From: an uncultured Sphingomonadaceae bacterium
GTDB lineage: Bacteria; Pseudomonadota; Alphaproteobacteria; Sphingomonadales; Sphingomonadaceae
Length of the DNA: 64,000 bases
Direction of reading: 5' to 3'
Assembly: GCA_947501695.1 (NCBI GenBank)
Contig: CANMWO010000002.1
Coordinates: 699,327-763,326, forward strand
Part shown: piece after piece, positions 1 to 8,682 of the stretch
Position numbering within the stretch: the stretch's first letter is position 1
Layout: each line of letters opens with the position of its first letter
The notes under the pieces: model-generated
What the model saw: only the letters and a program-made list of their open reading frames with translations
Database searches by the model: none
Told to the model about the DNA's origin: nothing
Program-made: the position numbers and the translations under genes

Positions 1-238
1 GTGTCAAGCCTCCCTGCTTGTTCGGGTCCTTATAGGACACAACGATGTCCAACTGGTTCTTGGTCAGATCCCGAATCGTTGAACGGTCAAATCCACCCAG
101 TTTGGCTGGGAAAACAGTTCCGGTATGCTCGTGAACCCAGACCTGATCTGGTTCCGACGAAATATCTGTCGGCTGTGCAAGAGCTTCAGTATGGCCAAAA
201 ACAAGAAAAAAGCTGAGCAGAAACAGTATTTTGCGCAT
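1..238 (-). CDS. Secreted protein of unknown function, 3' end outside window
   Basis: The minus strand encodes 79 codons before the window edge. The product opens with a clear Sec signal peptide (MRKILFLLSFFLVFG...ALAQ) followed by a mature part containing VWVHEHTGTVFPAKLGGFDR. The ATG at 238 has a textbook Shine-Dalgarno AGGAGG eight bases upstream, which supports both the gene and the start. It lies about 80 bases downstream of metK on the same strand. I do not recognise the family. The short VFPA motif recalls the start of the mature part of the secreted proteins at 8.7-12.6 kb, but that is too little to claim kinship. Confidence 0.75.
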   Translation of the reverse strand, partial: MRKILFLLSFFLVFGHTEALAQPTDISSEPDQVWVHEHTGTVFPAKLGGFDRSTIRDLTKNQLDIVVSYKDPNKQGGLT

Positions 239-316
239 TTGGTTAGCCTCCTGGCAGGTCCCTCATCAGAGCATAAGAATAGCATTGCCCATTGGCAATG
301 AATGCTTGCGCAAAAG

Positions 317-1531
317 TCAGTTGATTGCCGCTTTTAGAGCATCCACCAGATCGGTCTTTTCCCACGTGAAAAATTCACCGTCCGCTTTACGCCCAAAATG
401 CCCATAAGCAGCCGTCGGGCTGTATATCGGCTTGTTGAGACCAAGATGCGTGCGAATGCCTTTTGGCGTCAACCGGACCAATTTCGGTAGGATTTCTTCC
501 AGCTTCTCTTCGCTGACGGTTCCAGTGCCATGCAGATCTACGTTGATCGACAATGGTTCTGCCACACCAATGGCGTAAGACAGCTGGATCGCACAACGTT
601 TGGCAAGGCCAGCGGCGACGATATTTTTCGCCAGATAGCGGGTAATATAAGCCGCTGACCGGTCCACTTTTGTAGGGTCTTTACCTGAGAAAGCACCGCC
701 GCCATGCGGGCTAGCACCGCCATAGGTGTCGACAATGATCTTCCGGCCGGTGAGGCCCGCATCACCATCTGGTCCACCAATTTCAAAGCGACCCGTTGGG
801 TTTACGTGGATGACCGTATTATCCGTGATAAAGCCGTCCGGCAGCACCGAATGGAACACGCCCATCACATATTCGCGCAATTCTTCGTACAAGGCAGGAT
901 TATCGCTATCCTTATAATAGCCCGGTGCATGCTGGGTCGATACCACCAATGCAGTCGCCTCCACCGGCACTTCGTTGACATAGCGCAGCGTCACTTGGCT
1001 CTTGCTATCTGGCTCCAGAAACGGTGCCTTGCCGCTGTGACGGTCCGCTGCCATTTGCTTCAATATCTGATGCGAATATTGCAGCGTCGCTGGCATCAGA
1101 GCGGGCGTTTCGTCACTCGCATAGCCAAACATGATACCTTGGTCGCCGGCGCCTTCATCCTTATTGCCGCTTTCATCAACGCCTTGCGCGATATGAGCGG
1201 ATTGGGGGTGAAGATGATTTTCAAAGGTCAGGTTCTGCCAATGAAACCCGTCTTGCTCATAGCCAATTTTCTTGACGGTATCCCGCACAACGGTCTGAAT
1301 TTCTTCCTGCGCGCCGGGAGCCCAATTGCCATCGGTATCGATCATGCCCTTGCCGCGTACTTCACCGGCCAAAATGACGCGATCCGTGGTGGTCATGGTT
1401 TCACAGGCAACCCGTGCTTCAGGATCTTTGGATAAAAACAGATCGACGATCGCATCGGAAATCTGGTCAGAGACCTTGTCAGGATGGCCTTCGGATACAG
1501 ATTCGGAGGTGAAGATAAATTCTGAACGCAT
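317..1531 (-). CDS. metK: S-adenosylmethionine synthetase
   Basis: Makes S-adenosylmethionine from methionine and ATP in the cytoplasm, supplying methyl groups to the whole cell. The 404-residue product has the family's usual length and motifs: the N-terminal [15 protein letters not shown] with the ATP-binding His and Asp, [12 protein letters not shown] in the middle, and the glycine-rich [13 protein letters not shown] and [16 protein letters not shown] near the C-terminal third. It lies 70 bases downstream of lnt on the same strand, an arrangement I associate with Sphingomonadales. I looked for a SAM-type riboswitch in the short leader and saw none. Confidence 0.98.
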   Translation of the reverse strand: MRSEFIFTSESVSEGHPDKVSDQISDAIVDLFLSKDPEARVACETMTTTDRVILAGEVRGKGMIDTDGNWAPGAQEEIQTVVRDTVKKIGYEQDGFHWQNLTFENHLHPQSAHIAQGVDESGNKDEGAGDQGIMFGYASDETPALMPATLQYSHQILKQMAADRHSGKAPFLEPDSKSQVTLRYVNEVPVEATALVVSTQHAPGYYKDSDNPALYEELREYVMGVFHSVLPDGFITDNTVIHVNPTGRFEIGGPDGDAGLTGRKIIVDTYGGASPHGGGAFSGKDPTKVDRSAAYITRYLAKNIVAAGLAKRCAIQLSYAIGVAEPLSINVDLHGTGTVSEEKLEEILPKLVRLTPKGIRTHLGLNKPIYSPTAAYGHFGRKADGEFFTWEKTDLVDALKAAIN

Positions 1532-1601
1532 GACTTTTCCTAGTATTTGGTCGCGTGAGGGCGCGTTATGTTAGATATAAAGAAAGGTTTATATGCGCCT
1601 C

Positions 1602-3230
1602 TTAACGAGCACGAAGCCGGATGGCAATGGCACAGATCAGTAATAGGAGCGCCAGTCCCAGCGGCAGCACATTGCCGTAGCGCGCAAACATCGTAGGACT
1701 TTCGGCAGACGGGAGTTTTGTGTCAATCCGACCCGCCTGTCCCATGGGAATGCTCTCGACCACCTTGCCCTTGCTAGTGATGACGGCGGATATCCCCGTC
1801 GGTGTCGAACGAATGACCGGAAGCCCTTCTTCAATCGCCCGCAATTGTGCTTGCGCAAGATGCTGCGGCGGCCCCCATGATCCGAACCAGGCATCATTGG
1901 ACGGGTTGAAGATAAAGTCGGGGCGATTTTCTAAATCAACCACTTGGCCAGAGAAGATAATTTCATAACAGACTTGCAAACCCGCTTTCCCCAGTGCGCC
2001 TAGGTCAAGGGATTGCGGTCCTGGGCCCGGCCAGAAATCAAAATCACCCGGCGCCAGACGCGATAAGCCAATGGCAGAGAGAAGCGTTCGCATGGGAAGA
2101 TATTCGCCATAGGGTACCAAATGGCTCTTGTCATAGCGGCCCAACAAATTCTGATCCGCATCCATCGCAAACACGCTGTTCCGCGCACCGATGGCGCGCC
2201 TGTCATCCGGCGCACCGGTTTCATCAAATTCCAGTTTTAGCGCGCCAAGCACCAACACATCTTCCGGCTTCATAAGGCTGGCGAGTTGAGCGCGGACCAT
2301 TTCCGGCGGCCGCCCATAATAATAGCGTCGTGGATAGCCGGTTTCGAGATAGTCAGGAATGGCAGCTTCCGGCCAAAATAATATCCGGGGTGCATCATCT
2401 TTGCGGAGGGTTAGCCCGGCCAATTTGGCAAGATTTTGTTCTTCATAACCGGCCTGCCACTTGTCCTGCTGACCGATATTGGGCTGCACTATAGTGATAT
2501 TCGGCTGCGTGCCTGAGCTGGGAAGATCATCTCCACTGCCGACCACGGTCAAAACAACGACGCCCAAGGCGACAATGACTAGGTCAAAAGCCCTGCGAAC
2601 AATGATCCGCCATTTAAGGGCGATCATTCCGCCAACCGCCGAACCGACAAGACCGGCGATGCCGATTACCAATCCAGACAGACCATAGGTTCCGATGGAC
2701 CGGGCACTTAAAGCATGCATTTCATCGACCGCGATGACGCCAAGCGGATTCCAAATAAATCCGCTGAACACCCAGCTACGCAGCCATTCCGTGATGATCC
2801 AGAAACCTGCGAAGGCCAGGACGAACACAATTGGTCTTCCCCTGCCCAAAGCCCAAGCACCAAGCGCCGTAAGCGCGGGATAAACGGCCAAATATAACGA
2901 CAATAAAATGACTGCGATATAGCCAAGCCATTCCGGCATCGCGGCCTGAAAGGTAAAGGCCTTGGCGATCCAGTTGAGCCCGACAACAAAATGTCCCAGA
3001 CCAAATAGCCAGCCAGACAGGAAGGCGGCTTTACGGCTTCCAAGACTATCGACAATGGCCATCCATAACGCCAGCGCCAAAAGGCTTAGCGGCCAAAACC
3101 CCAACGGTGCAAAGCCGGTTGCTGATATCGCACCCGCCACAAGCGAAAGCCAATAGGGATATTTGCGAAGCAGGGTGTTGAGAATGTTCACCCGCGGCTT
3201 CTGCCGTTTTCGGGGGTCAGGTTCAAACAT
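1602..3230 (-). CDS. lnt: Apolipoprotein N-acyltransferase
   Basis: Inner-membrane enzyme that adds the third acyl chain to the N-terminal cysteine of lipoproteins, the last step of lipoprotein maturation. The 542-residue product has several membrane helices in its first 230 residues, then a nitrilase-like periplasmic domain. The catalytic triad is visible as Glu288 (FWPEAAIP), Lys368 (RYDKSHLVPYGEYLP) and Cys421 (LQVCYEIIF). A last membrane helix closes the protein. A short basic segment precedes the first helix, and the start at 3230 has only a weak ribosome binding site, so a later start is possible. Likely transcribed ahead of metK. Confidence 0.97.
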   Translation of the reverse strand: MFEPDPRKRQKPRVNILNTLLRKYPYWLSLVAGAISATGFAPLGFWPLSLLALALWMAIVDSLGSRKAAFLSGWLFGLGHFVVGLNWIAKAFTFQAAMPEWLGYIAVILLSLYLAVYPALTALGAWALGRGRPIVFVLAFAGFWIITEWLRSWVFSGFIWNPLGVIAVDEMHALSARSIGTYGLSGLVIGIAGLVGSAVGGMIALKWRIIVRRAFDLVIVALGVVVLTVVGSGDDLPSSGTQPNITIVQPNIGQQDKWQAGYEEQNLAKLAGLTLRKDDAPRILFWPEAAIPDYLETGYPRRYYYGRPPEMVRAQLASLMKPEDVLVLGALKLEFDETGAPDDRRAIGARNSVFAMDADQNLLGRYDKSHLVPYGEYLPMRTLLSAIGLSRLAPGDFDFWPGPGPQSLDLGALGKAGLQVCYEIIFSGQVVDLENRPDFIFNPSNDAWFGSWGPPQHLAQAQLRAIEEGLPVIRSTPTGISAVITSKGKVVESIPMGQAGRIDTKLPSAESPTMFARYGNVLPLGLALLLLICAIAIRLRAR

Positions 3231-3431
3231 TAATTACCTACCAAAGGTCTATTGGTTCATATTGGAGACTCAAACCGTGACAGCTTATAAAGCTTATACA
3301 CAAAATAGCCCAAAAATTTATGCTCTCTTCGTCTCGATCAGCCGGATTATCATCACATTATAACAGTCGGGAAGCGTTATTTGATAATTGCCAATTGCCG
3401 GGAGTGAACAAGCATCGCTATAACTGGGATC

Positions 3432-4124
3432 ATGAAAATAATATTGCTGTCTATACTCGCATTATCCCAACCGGCTGCCGAACCGTCAAATAGCGCACCG
3501 ACCGCTTTAACAGCGACGCATCAGCGCGACCTGTCTTGCGTTGCGGCCTTTGCTATTGTGGCATCGGAACAAGAGCGTGGCATAGAAAGCGCGCTTGATT
3601 ATCCGCTACTGTCCGAACGCGGACGGGTCTATGCTGGTCAAATTGGTGAACGCGTGATGGCCGAGACCGGACAAACCCGCGAACAGGTGCGCGATGCCAT
3701 ATTGGCGGCGGTCGCCGATCAACAGGCTAAGGTGAAAAACGTTGCAGAACCCGAACAGGTGGTTGCTGCTGAAATGGAAAAATGCCTGCCGCTGCTCGAT
3801 ACCGAAGTAACGGCCAAACCAAAACCAACGATAAATCAATGTGCCGGCATGCTGCAGCTGGCCTATGAAACGGTTTATGCGCGAGAAAAGCTGTCAAAAA
3901 CAGCGCAGGATCTGAAGACATTGGCCTTTGTCCTCGACAATCGCGCACGCGAAAAGATGCGTGGCGAAGGCAAAAGTGGTTCAGAAAGCGATATCATCCT
4001 TACCCAGACACGCGAGGAGATGCGGGCGTTGGAACAGGATCCAAGCAAGCAAGCCGCATTGGATATCGATCATTGTTTCGCGCTCGCCGCACCGGAAAAG
4101 AAAGCGCAAAATTTTGAACATTGA
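3432..4124 (+). CDS. Secreted protein of unknown function with two Cys-paired halves
   Basis: The 230-residue product begins with a short signal peptide-like stretch ([18 protein letters not shown]) and is otherwise helical and charged. Two successive segments each start and end with a cysteine (SCVAAFAIV to EKCLPLL, then QCAGMLQLA to DHCFALA). The two cysteine spacings are nearly equal, about 82 and 78 residues, so the protein looks like an old internal duplication with one disulfide per half. I do not recognise a named family. It faces away from lnt, and its stop overlaps the TTG start proposed for the VOC gene, so the two are probably co-transcribed. Confidence 0.75.
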   Translation: MKIILLSILALSQPAAEPSNSAPTALTATHQRDLSCVAAFAIVASEQERGIESALDYPLLSERGRVYAGQIGERVMAETGQTREQVRDAILAAVADQQAKVKNVAEPEQVVAAEMEKCLPLLDTEVTAKPKPTINQCAGMLQLAYETVYAREKLSKTAQDLKTLAFVLDNRAREKMRGEGKSGSESDIILTQTREEMRALEQDPSKQAALDIDHCFALAAPEKKAQNFEH

Positions 4125-4542
4125 ACGGCGCCCTTTCCATCTTGCCTTTCCGGTCCATGACCTGTCGGCTGCGCGGCATTTTTATGGTGATCTGCTAGAA
4201 TGCGCTGAGGGCAGGAGCAGCAGCCACTGGATTGATTTCAACCTTTATGGTCATCAGATTGTCGCTCATCTTGATGCAGAAGCGAAACCGCGCTCGACCA
4301 CTAATTTGGTTGACGGCAAGGATGTTCCCGTACCGCATTTTGGTGTGGTGCTAACGATGGATCAATGGCAGACGCTGGCAGATCGATTGAACCGGCAGGA
4401 AACAGAATTTGTCATCGAGCCAACCATCCGGTTTCGCGGAGAAACAGGGGAACAAGCGACGATGTTCTTCTTGGATCCCAGCGGAAATGCTCTGGAATTC
4501 AAGGCGTTTGCCGGCGACGATCAACTATTCGCGACGAACTAA
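4114..4542 (+). CDS. VOC-superfamily (glyoxalase-like) protein
   Basis: Small metal-dependent enzyme or binding protein of the vicinal oxygen chelate fold. It shows the conserved opening [20 protein letters not shown], a [15 protein letters not shown] strand with a candidate metal His, and the closing [16 protein letters not shown] with the conserved Glu. The open frame runs upstream to 3928, but that part is antisense-like and overlaps the preceding gene. The only sensible start is TTG at 4114, which gives [12 protein letters not shown] and overlaps the stop of the preceding gene. The substrate cannot be told from sequence. Residues resemble the dioxygenase/lyase side of the family more than true glyoxalase I. 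Confidence 0.85.
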   Translation: MNIERRPFHLAFPVHDLSAARHFYGDLLECAEGRSSSHWIDFNLYGHQIVAHLDAEAKPRSTTNLVDGKDVPVPHFGVVLTMDQWQTLADRLNRQETEFVIEPTIRFRGETGEQATMFFLDPSGNALEFKAFAGDDQLFATN

Positions 4543-5652
4543 TTCCGACCGATGGTCGGTCAATGCCATTCTGCGAACGATTTTATGGCGTCGCATTTTC
4601 TCAACAAATGTTGTCCGGCGCAAACTGACCAGATGCGCGGCTTCGGCAACCACCCCTTCCGCCATTCTGAGCGCCGACAAAAGATATTTGCGTTCTTCCT
4701 CCATCAGATGTTTTTTCAGATCAAAGCCATCCCCCAATGTCCCGCGATCAAATTGGCTATCGTTGCTGGTCGTTCGGAATGGCCGTACCTCCGTCCCACC
4801 GGCATAGCTTGATGGCAGCGCCTGCCGGTGATGCGTCGGGGCGTTAGACGCACGACGGCGAAAGAGCGAGGACAGTTGGCTTGCCGATATCATTACGCCC
4901 GGAAAAAGGACCGCTGCCCGCTCAACAATATTGCGCAGCTCACGCGCATTGCCCGGCCATGCATAGCTCTCCAGAGTGTTCATGGCTTCAGTTGAAAAAT
5001 AGATCTCTTCGCCACCAATTTGAGCGATGAAATGCCGAATCAAAGGCGCGATATCATCGCGGCGATCCTTTAGCGCGGGAATATCAATCGGAAAGACGGA
5101 AAGACGATAGAATAGATCCTCCCGAAAGCGTTTATCTGCAATTGCTTCATCAAGGTTTTGATGGGTGGCCGATATGATCCGCGTATCAATCGCGATTGAT
5201 TCCGTTCCGCCAATCCGTTCAATTTGCTTTTCTTCTAACACCCGCAGCAATTTGACCTGCATGTCGAAAGGCATGTCGCCAATTTCATCAAGAAATAATG
5301 TGCCCTTGTTGGCATCTTCAAACTGCCCCTTGCGCTGCGCAATAGCACCGGTGAAGCTGCCTTTTTCGTGACCGAATAACTCTGATTCCAGAAGGTCCCG
5401 GGGAATCGCTCCGCAATTCACGCCGATAAATTTTTCAGCAGACCGCGCAGAACATCGGTGCAACGCTTTGGCCACCACTTCCTTGCCGCAGCCAGATGGT
5501 CCGGTGATCATGACCGCTATTGGTGTAGCGGCAGCATAGCGGATCAAGCTCCGCACTTCTTCGATTGCTGCGCTGTCTCCTACGAGATGGTGTGCCGGAT
5601 CATCTGGGTGCAATGTCCGATCATTCCCGATAGCATTGGGATTATATTCCAT
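4525..5652 (-). CDS. Sigma-54-dependent transcriptional activator without receiver domain
   Basis: AAA+ enhancer-binding protein that remodels RNA polymerase-sigma54. In the 375-residue product, Walker A is GPSGCGKE (about 51-58), the sigma54-contact loop is GSFTGA (98-103, a common variant of GAFTGA), Walker B is TLFLDEIGD (about 118-126), and a Fis-type helix-turn-helix closes the protein ([19 protein letters not shown]). Only about 25 residues precede the AAA+ domain, so there is no receiver or sensor domain. I chose ATG 5652 over the longer frame because GGAG sits eight bases upstream and the extension is not family-like. The C-terminus resembles FlbD/FleQ-type flagellar activators, but no flagellar genes are nearby. 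Its 3' end overlaps the VOC gene convergently. Confidence 0.9.
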   Translation of the reverse strand: MEYNPNAIGNDRTLHPDDPAHHLVGDSAAIEEVRSLIRYAAATPIAVMITGPSGCGKEVVAKALHRCSARSAEKFIGVNCGAIPRDLLESELFGHEKGSFTGAIAQRKGQFEDANKGTLFLDEIGDMPFDMQVKLLRVLEEKQIERIGGTESIAIDTRIISATHQNLDEAIADKRFREDLFYRLSVFPIDIPALKDRRDDIAPLIRHFIAQIGGEEIYFSTEAMNTLESYAWPGNARELRNIVERAAVLFPGVMISASQLSSLFRRRASNAPTHHRQALPSSYAGGTEVRPFRTTSNDSQFDRGTLGDGFDLKKHLMEEERKYLLSALRMAEGVVAEAAHLVSLRRTTFVEKMRRHKIVRRMALTDHRSELVRRE

Positions 5653-5755
5653 ATCGCAGCTCCACATCAAAAAATGTATTGTGGAAGAGATTATGGAACG
5701 AAAAGCTAAAAAGCAGCCGGAATCTGCGCCGTTTCGGACAGGAAGTGGACCAAAT

Positions 5756-6352
5756 TTAGTTCTGGTGATCCTTTTTCCAACGGTCGAGCGCGTGTTCCAA
5801 ATGGGTTTCCGCCAAATCACGTGCGCTATGGCGTTGCAAATCAAGTGATTCGGCAAGCCGCTCCCCGATCAACGCATCGCCCAATGCCATCAGCACCAGC
5901 GTTAACGTATCCTCATGCATTTCCCGATCTTCGTGACCGCCATCGCCCAATTCATCAACCAGTTCATGGATCGCATCGACAATCGGATCGAGCGCATCTT
6001 CATTCCCCGTCAGCAACATCCAAGAGGCCAAAGCCCCAGCACCCTGTTTATCAAAAGCATCAAACGTCAGATCAACAATATCACGCACCGAGCCTTCGCC
6101 CGTCCGTGATTTTAGAACCGCCTGGGCAATCGACCCACAAACAGTATCGGTAAGATATTGCGCGAGCGATTTTTGCAACCCCGATGCAGAACCAAAATGG
6201 TGCAGCAAGTTGGCATGGGTTCGGCCGATCCGCGAAGCGACTGCTTTCAGCGTCACCGCCTGCGGCCCTGCTTCAATCAACAAATCACGCGCAGCGGCTA
6301 AGGCCATTCCGCGGCTTTCTTCAGGAGAGAGGCGTCGTTTAGCTATTGACAT
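5756..6352 (-). CDS. TetR-family transcriptional regulator
   Basis: A 198-residue repressor-like protein. The N-terminal helix-turn-helix covers roughly residues 15-60 (ALAAARDLLIEAGPQAVTL, then VASRIGRTHANLLHHFGS), and an all-helical ligand domain follows. It is divergent from the ferritin-like hydrolase at 6418 with 65 bases between the two starts, so control of that neighbour and of itself is the natural inference. I found no convincing palindrome in the gap. The ligand is unknown. Confidence 0.9.
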   Translation of the reverse strand: MSIAKRRLSPEESRGMALAAARDLLIEAGPQAVTLKAVASRIGRTHANLLHHFGSASGLQKSLAQYLTDTVCGSIAQAVLKSRTGEGSVRDIVDLTFDAFDKQGAGALASWMLLTGNEDALDPIVDAIHELVDELGDGGHEDREMHEDTLTLVLMALGDALIGERLAESLDLQRHSARDLAETHLEHALDRWKKDHQN

Positions 6353-6417
6353 CTATGTAAGTAACCCTAATATCTATTCTGCAAGTTAAACAATATTTTG
6401 TGTAAAAGCGAATTCTT

Positions 6418-7332
6418 ATGAACATGCCCCTTATGAATAACCAGGGCAGCCTGCAAGCCCAACCGGAAACGATTGATACGCCGACGCCCAAAGATCATCA
6501 GATCACGCCGCGCGATCGCCGCTTTGGCCGTGAGGCGGAGCATCAACCGGATCGATGGTGGCTGAACGGCGATCCGGTCGCAACGGCCTTTTATAACGCG
6601 CTGTCCCTTACTTTTCCGCGCGGCGAGGCGTTTTTCATCGAAAGCGTCAAAGCCTTTCGCGATGTCACGCCGGAAAAACTGCAAAAAGAAATCCGGGCAT
6701 TCGTGAAACAAGAAATCATCCATACCCGCGAACATGTTGCGCTCAACCGCCGCGTCGAAGAAGCCGGCTATGATACCAGCGCTATCGAAAAACGCGTGAT
6801 CGAATCGCTAGAAATGACGAAAGGCCGCCCAGCCATTGCAAATCTGGGTGCGACCATGATCCTTGAACATTTTACCGCCATCATGGCCCAGCAATTTATC
6901 GCCAATCCGCATCATTTTGCCAATGCCGACAAGGAAACCGCCGACCTTTGGCGCTGGCACGCACTCGAAGAAATCGAGCATAAGGGCGTCGCCTATGACA
7001 CCTGGCTCTATGCGACCAAAGACTGGTCGCGCTGGCAGCGCTGGAAAGTCAAATCGCTGTTGATGCTGGTCATCACCCGGAATTTCTGGACCAATCGTTA
7101 TACAGATACGCTCGACCTGCTCGCACAAGACGGCTTTACCGGATGGCGCACCAAGAGAAACCTGTTCAGTTTCCTTCTATTCACACCCGGCGTGGCACGT
7201 AAGATCATCGTTCCGTGGATCAAATTCTTCCTGCCTGGATTTCATCCGTGGAACGAAGATGACCGGCATCTGATTGATCTAGCGGAAAGCGAATTTACCG
7301 CCGCACTGCCGGATGGTACACAGACCGCTTAA
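6418..7332 (+). CDS. Predicted metal-dependent hydrolase, ferritin-like (PF10118 type)
   Basis: The 304-residue product matches the predicted metal-dependent hydrolase family with a helical, diiron-like core. Conserved acid and His clusters occur in order: FPRGEAFFIESV, EIIHTREHVALN, ILEHFTAIMA and HALEEIEHKGVAYD, the usual spacing of metal ligands in a four-helix bundle. The C-terminal part is hydrophobic and aromatic, suggesting membrane contact. The real substrate of this family is not established. A TetR regulator is divergently encoded just upstream and is the likely controller. A second ATG six codons in (MNMPLMNN) makes the exact start uncertain by a few residues. Confidence 0.88.
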   Translation: MNMPLMNNQGSLQAQPETIDTPTPKDHQITPRDRRFGREAEHQPDRWWLNGDPVATAFYNALSLTFPRGEAFFIESVKAFRDVTPEKLQKEIRAFVKQEIIHTREHVALNRRVEEAGYDTSAIEKRVIESLEMTKGRPAIANLGATMILEHFTAIMAQQFIANPHHFANADKETADLWRWHALEEIEHKGVAYDTWLYATKDWSRWQRWKVKSLLMLVITRNFWTNRYTDTLDLLAQDGFTGWRTKRNLFSFLLFTPGVARKIIVPWIKFFLPGFHPWNEDDRHLIDLAESEFTAALPDGTQTA

Positions 7333-7368
7333 ACGGCATAACGCTATCACCCTATCGGCAATAGCATT

Positions 7369-7689
7369 TCAACTGCGCTTGATATTTAGAGATTCGCTCA
7401 GCCAATCGGCATATTCCGCGAGCGCTAGCTCGTTTCGGGAACAGTAGGTCCACTTCTGTTGGCGCTTCGCCACTATGAAGCCCGCCCTCTTGAGCAATTC
7501 TATGTGGCGGCTCATTGTCGGTTGGCTGACTCCGAAATGCGCCGCGATTAGCTGCACGCATACCCCAGTCTCTATAGGATCAGCGGATTCTTGTCCGCTA
7601 AAATACGTGCGCGGCTGATCAAGAATGCGAAGGATCTCGATCCGCGTTTCGTTGGACAGGGCCTTGACTTGATCTGTTCTCTTTGTCAT
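7369..7689 (-). CDS. ArsR-family winged-helix regulator
   Basis: A 106-residue ArsR/SmtB-type repressor: KALSNETRIEILRIL opens the fold, and the recognition region is AAHFGVSQPTMSRHIELLKRAGFI. The wing follows (KRQQKWTYCSRNE). The usual ArsR metal motif ELCVCDL is absent. Cysteines occur only at GVCVQL and TYCSRN, so it more likely senses an organic ligand or redox state than arsenic. It is divergent from the alpha/beta hydrolase at 7718/7745, with a candidate operator between the two genes. Confidence 0.9.
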   Translation of the reverse strand: MTKRTDQVKALSNETRIEILRILDQPRTYFSGQESADPIETGVCVQLIAAHFGVSQPTMSRHIELLKRAGFIVAKRQQKWTYCSRNELALAEYADWLSESLNIKRS

Positions 7690-7695
7690 TCGTAT

Positions 7696-7715
7696 AGTTA
7701 AATAGCATATTAGCT
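7696..7715. promoter_or_regulatory. Candidate ArsR operator
   Basis: An imperfect inverted repeat, AGTTAA-N8-TTAGCT (one mismatch between arms), fills the 28-base gap between the arsR start at 7689 and the ATG at 7718. Its position and size suit a dimeric winged-helix repressor acting on both divergent promoters. Binding is inferred, not shown. Confidence 0.5.
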
Positions 7716-7717
7716 AA

Positions 7718-8554
7718 ATGTCAATGGGAAATAGGGATCACGCAGTGTTGAATCTGAACGAACGATTTTCTTACAATGGCCGGACGATTGCTTGGGGATC
7801 CATGGGTCATGGAGACCCCTTAGTCCTAGTCCATGGCTTCCCTTGGTCATCGCAGGCTTGGCGCGCCATCGCGCCCTGGTTGGCAAAAACCCATCGGGTC
7901 TATTTTTTTGATATGTTAGGGACTGGTCTCTCTGAAAAACCCGCAAACCAGAACGTGTCTGAATCGGTGCAAAGCGATCTACTGGGCGCTTTGATAGGCC
8001 ATTGGAACTTGCGGAGGCCACAAGTCATAGCGCATGATTTTGGGGGACTTGCAGCCTTACGTGGCCATTTCGTCCACGGGATAGAATATGGAAAGCTCCA
8101 CCTCATAAACGCCGTCGCCATGCTGCCATCCGGCTCGCCCTTCTATGCCCATGTCGCCAATCATGAACCTGCTTTTGCTGGTTTGCCCGATTATGCGCAT
8201 GAGGCGCTGTTCCGGGCATATATCCAAGCCGCCGCCCACCATTGTTTGCGCGAAGAAGCCATTCAGATATATTTCAAACCCTGGTCCGGCGCGGAGGGCA
8301 AGGCCGCATTCTACCGTCAGATCGCGCACGCGGAACAGGGGAACATTGCACAAGCCCAAAAACTCTATGGCGCGACCGACTTTGACATTCATTTGACTTG
8401 GGGCATGCGCGATACGTTTATTCCGCCAGAGCAAGGGCGCGCGTTGTATGATCTTATCAACGCAAACAGCTTTACGCCCATTTCAGACGCGTCCCATCTT
8501 GTGCACGAAGATGATCCCGCCGCCCTTCTTGGCGCACTGTTACAGCATATTTGA
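7718..8554 (+). CDS. Alpha/beta hydrolase with Asp nucleophile (dehalogenase/epoxide hydrolase-like)
   Basis: An alpha/beta-fold hydrolase of up to 278 residues. The oxyanion motif HGFPWSS and the strand FFDMLGTGLSEKP are typical. The nucleophile elbow reads AHDFGG (Asp107), as in haloalkane dehalogenases and epoxide hydrolases, not the Ser of esterases. The acid and base are likely in GMRDTFIPPE and ASHLVHED. The ATG at 7718 lies directly on the candidate operator and has no ribosome binding site. GTG 7745 has AGGGA seven bases upstream and is a credible alternative start, giving VLNLNERFSYNGR. Probably controlled by the divergent ArsR protein. The substrate is unknown. Confidence 0.9.
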   Translation: MSMGNRDHAVLNLNERFSYNGRTIAWGSMGHGDPLVLVHGFPWSSQAWRAIAPWLAKTHRVYFFDMLGTGLSEKPANQNVSESVQSDLLGALIGHWNLRRPQVIAHDFGGLAALRGHFVHGIEYGKLHLINAVAMLPSGSPFYAHVANHEPAFAGLPDYAHEALFRAYIQAAAHHCLREEAIQIYFKPWSGAEGKAAFYRQIAHAEQGNIAQAQKLYGATDFDIHLTWGMRDTFIPPEQGRALYDLINANSFTPISDASHLVHEDDPAALLGALLQHI

Positions 8555-8682
8555 CAAGCGAAGCAGATTTGGAAATGAGAGCAATTGTTGGTGGATGTGA
8601 CTTTTGCTTGAGAGGAAAGGTGATGCCCCGCGTTGCGAAGGTTTTATTGGCGCAGATACTGTCTTTTAAAACATGTAAATAG

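Noticed and set aside
704-1435. 243-codon open frame antisense to metK
   Set aside because: Lies wholly inside metK, with no ribosome binding site or recognisable protein.
1532-1601. Possible SAM riboswitch before metK
   Set aside because: The 70-base leader does not show SAM-II or SAM/SAH conserved segments.
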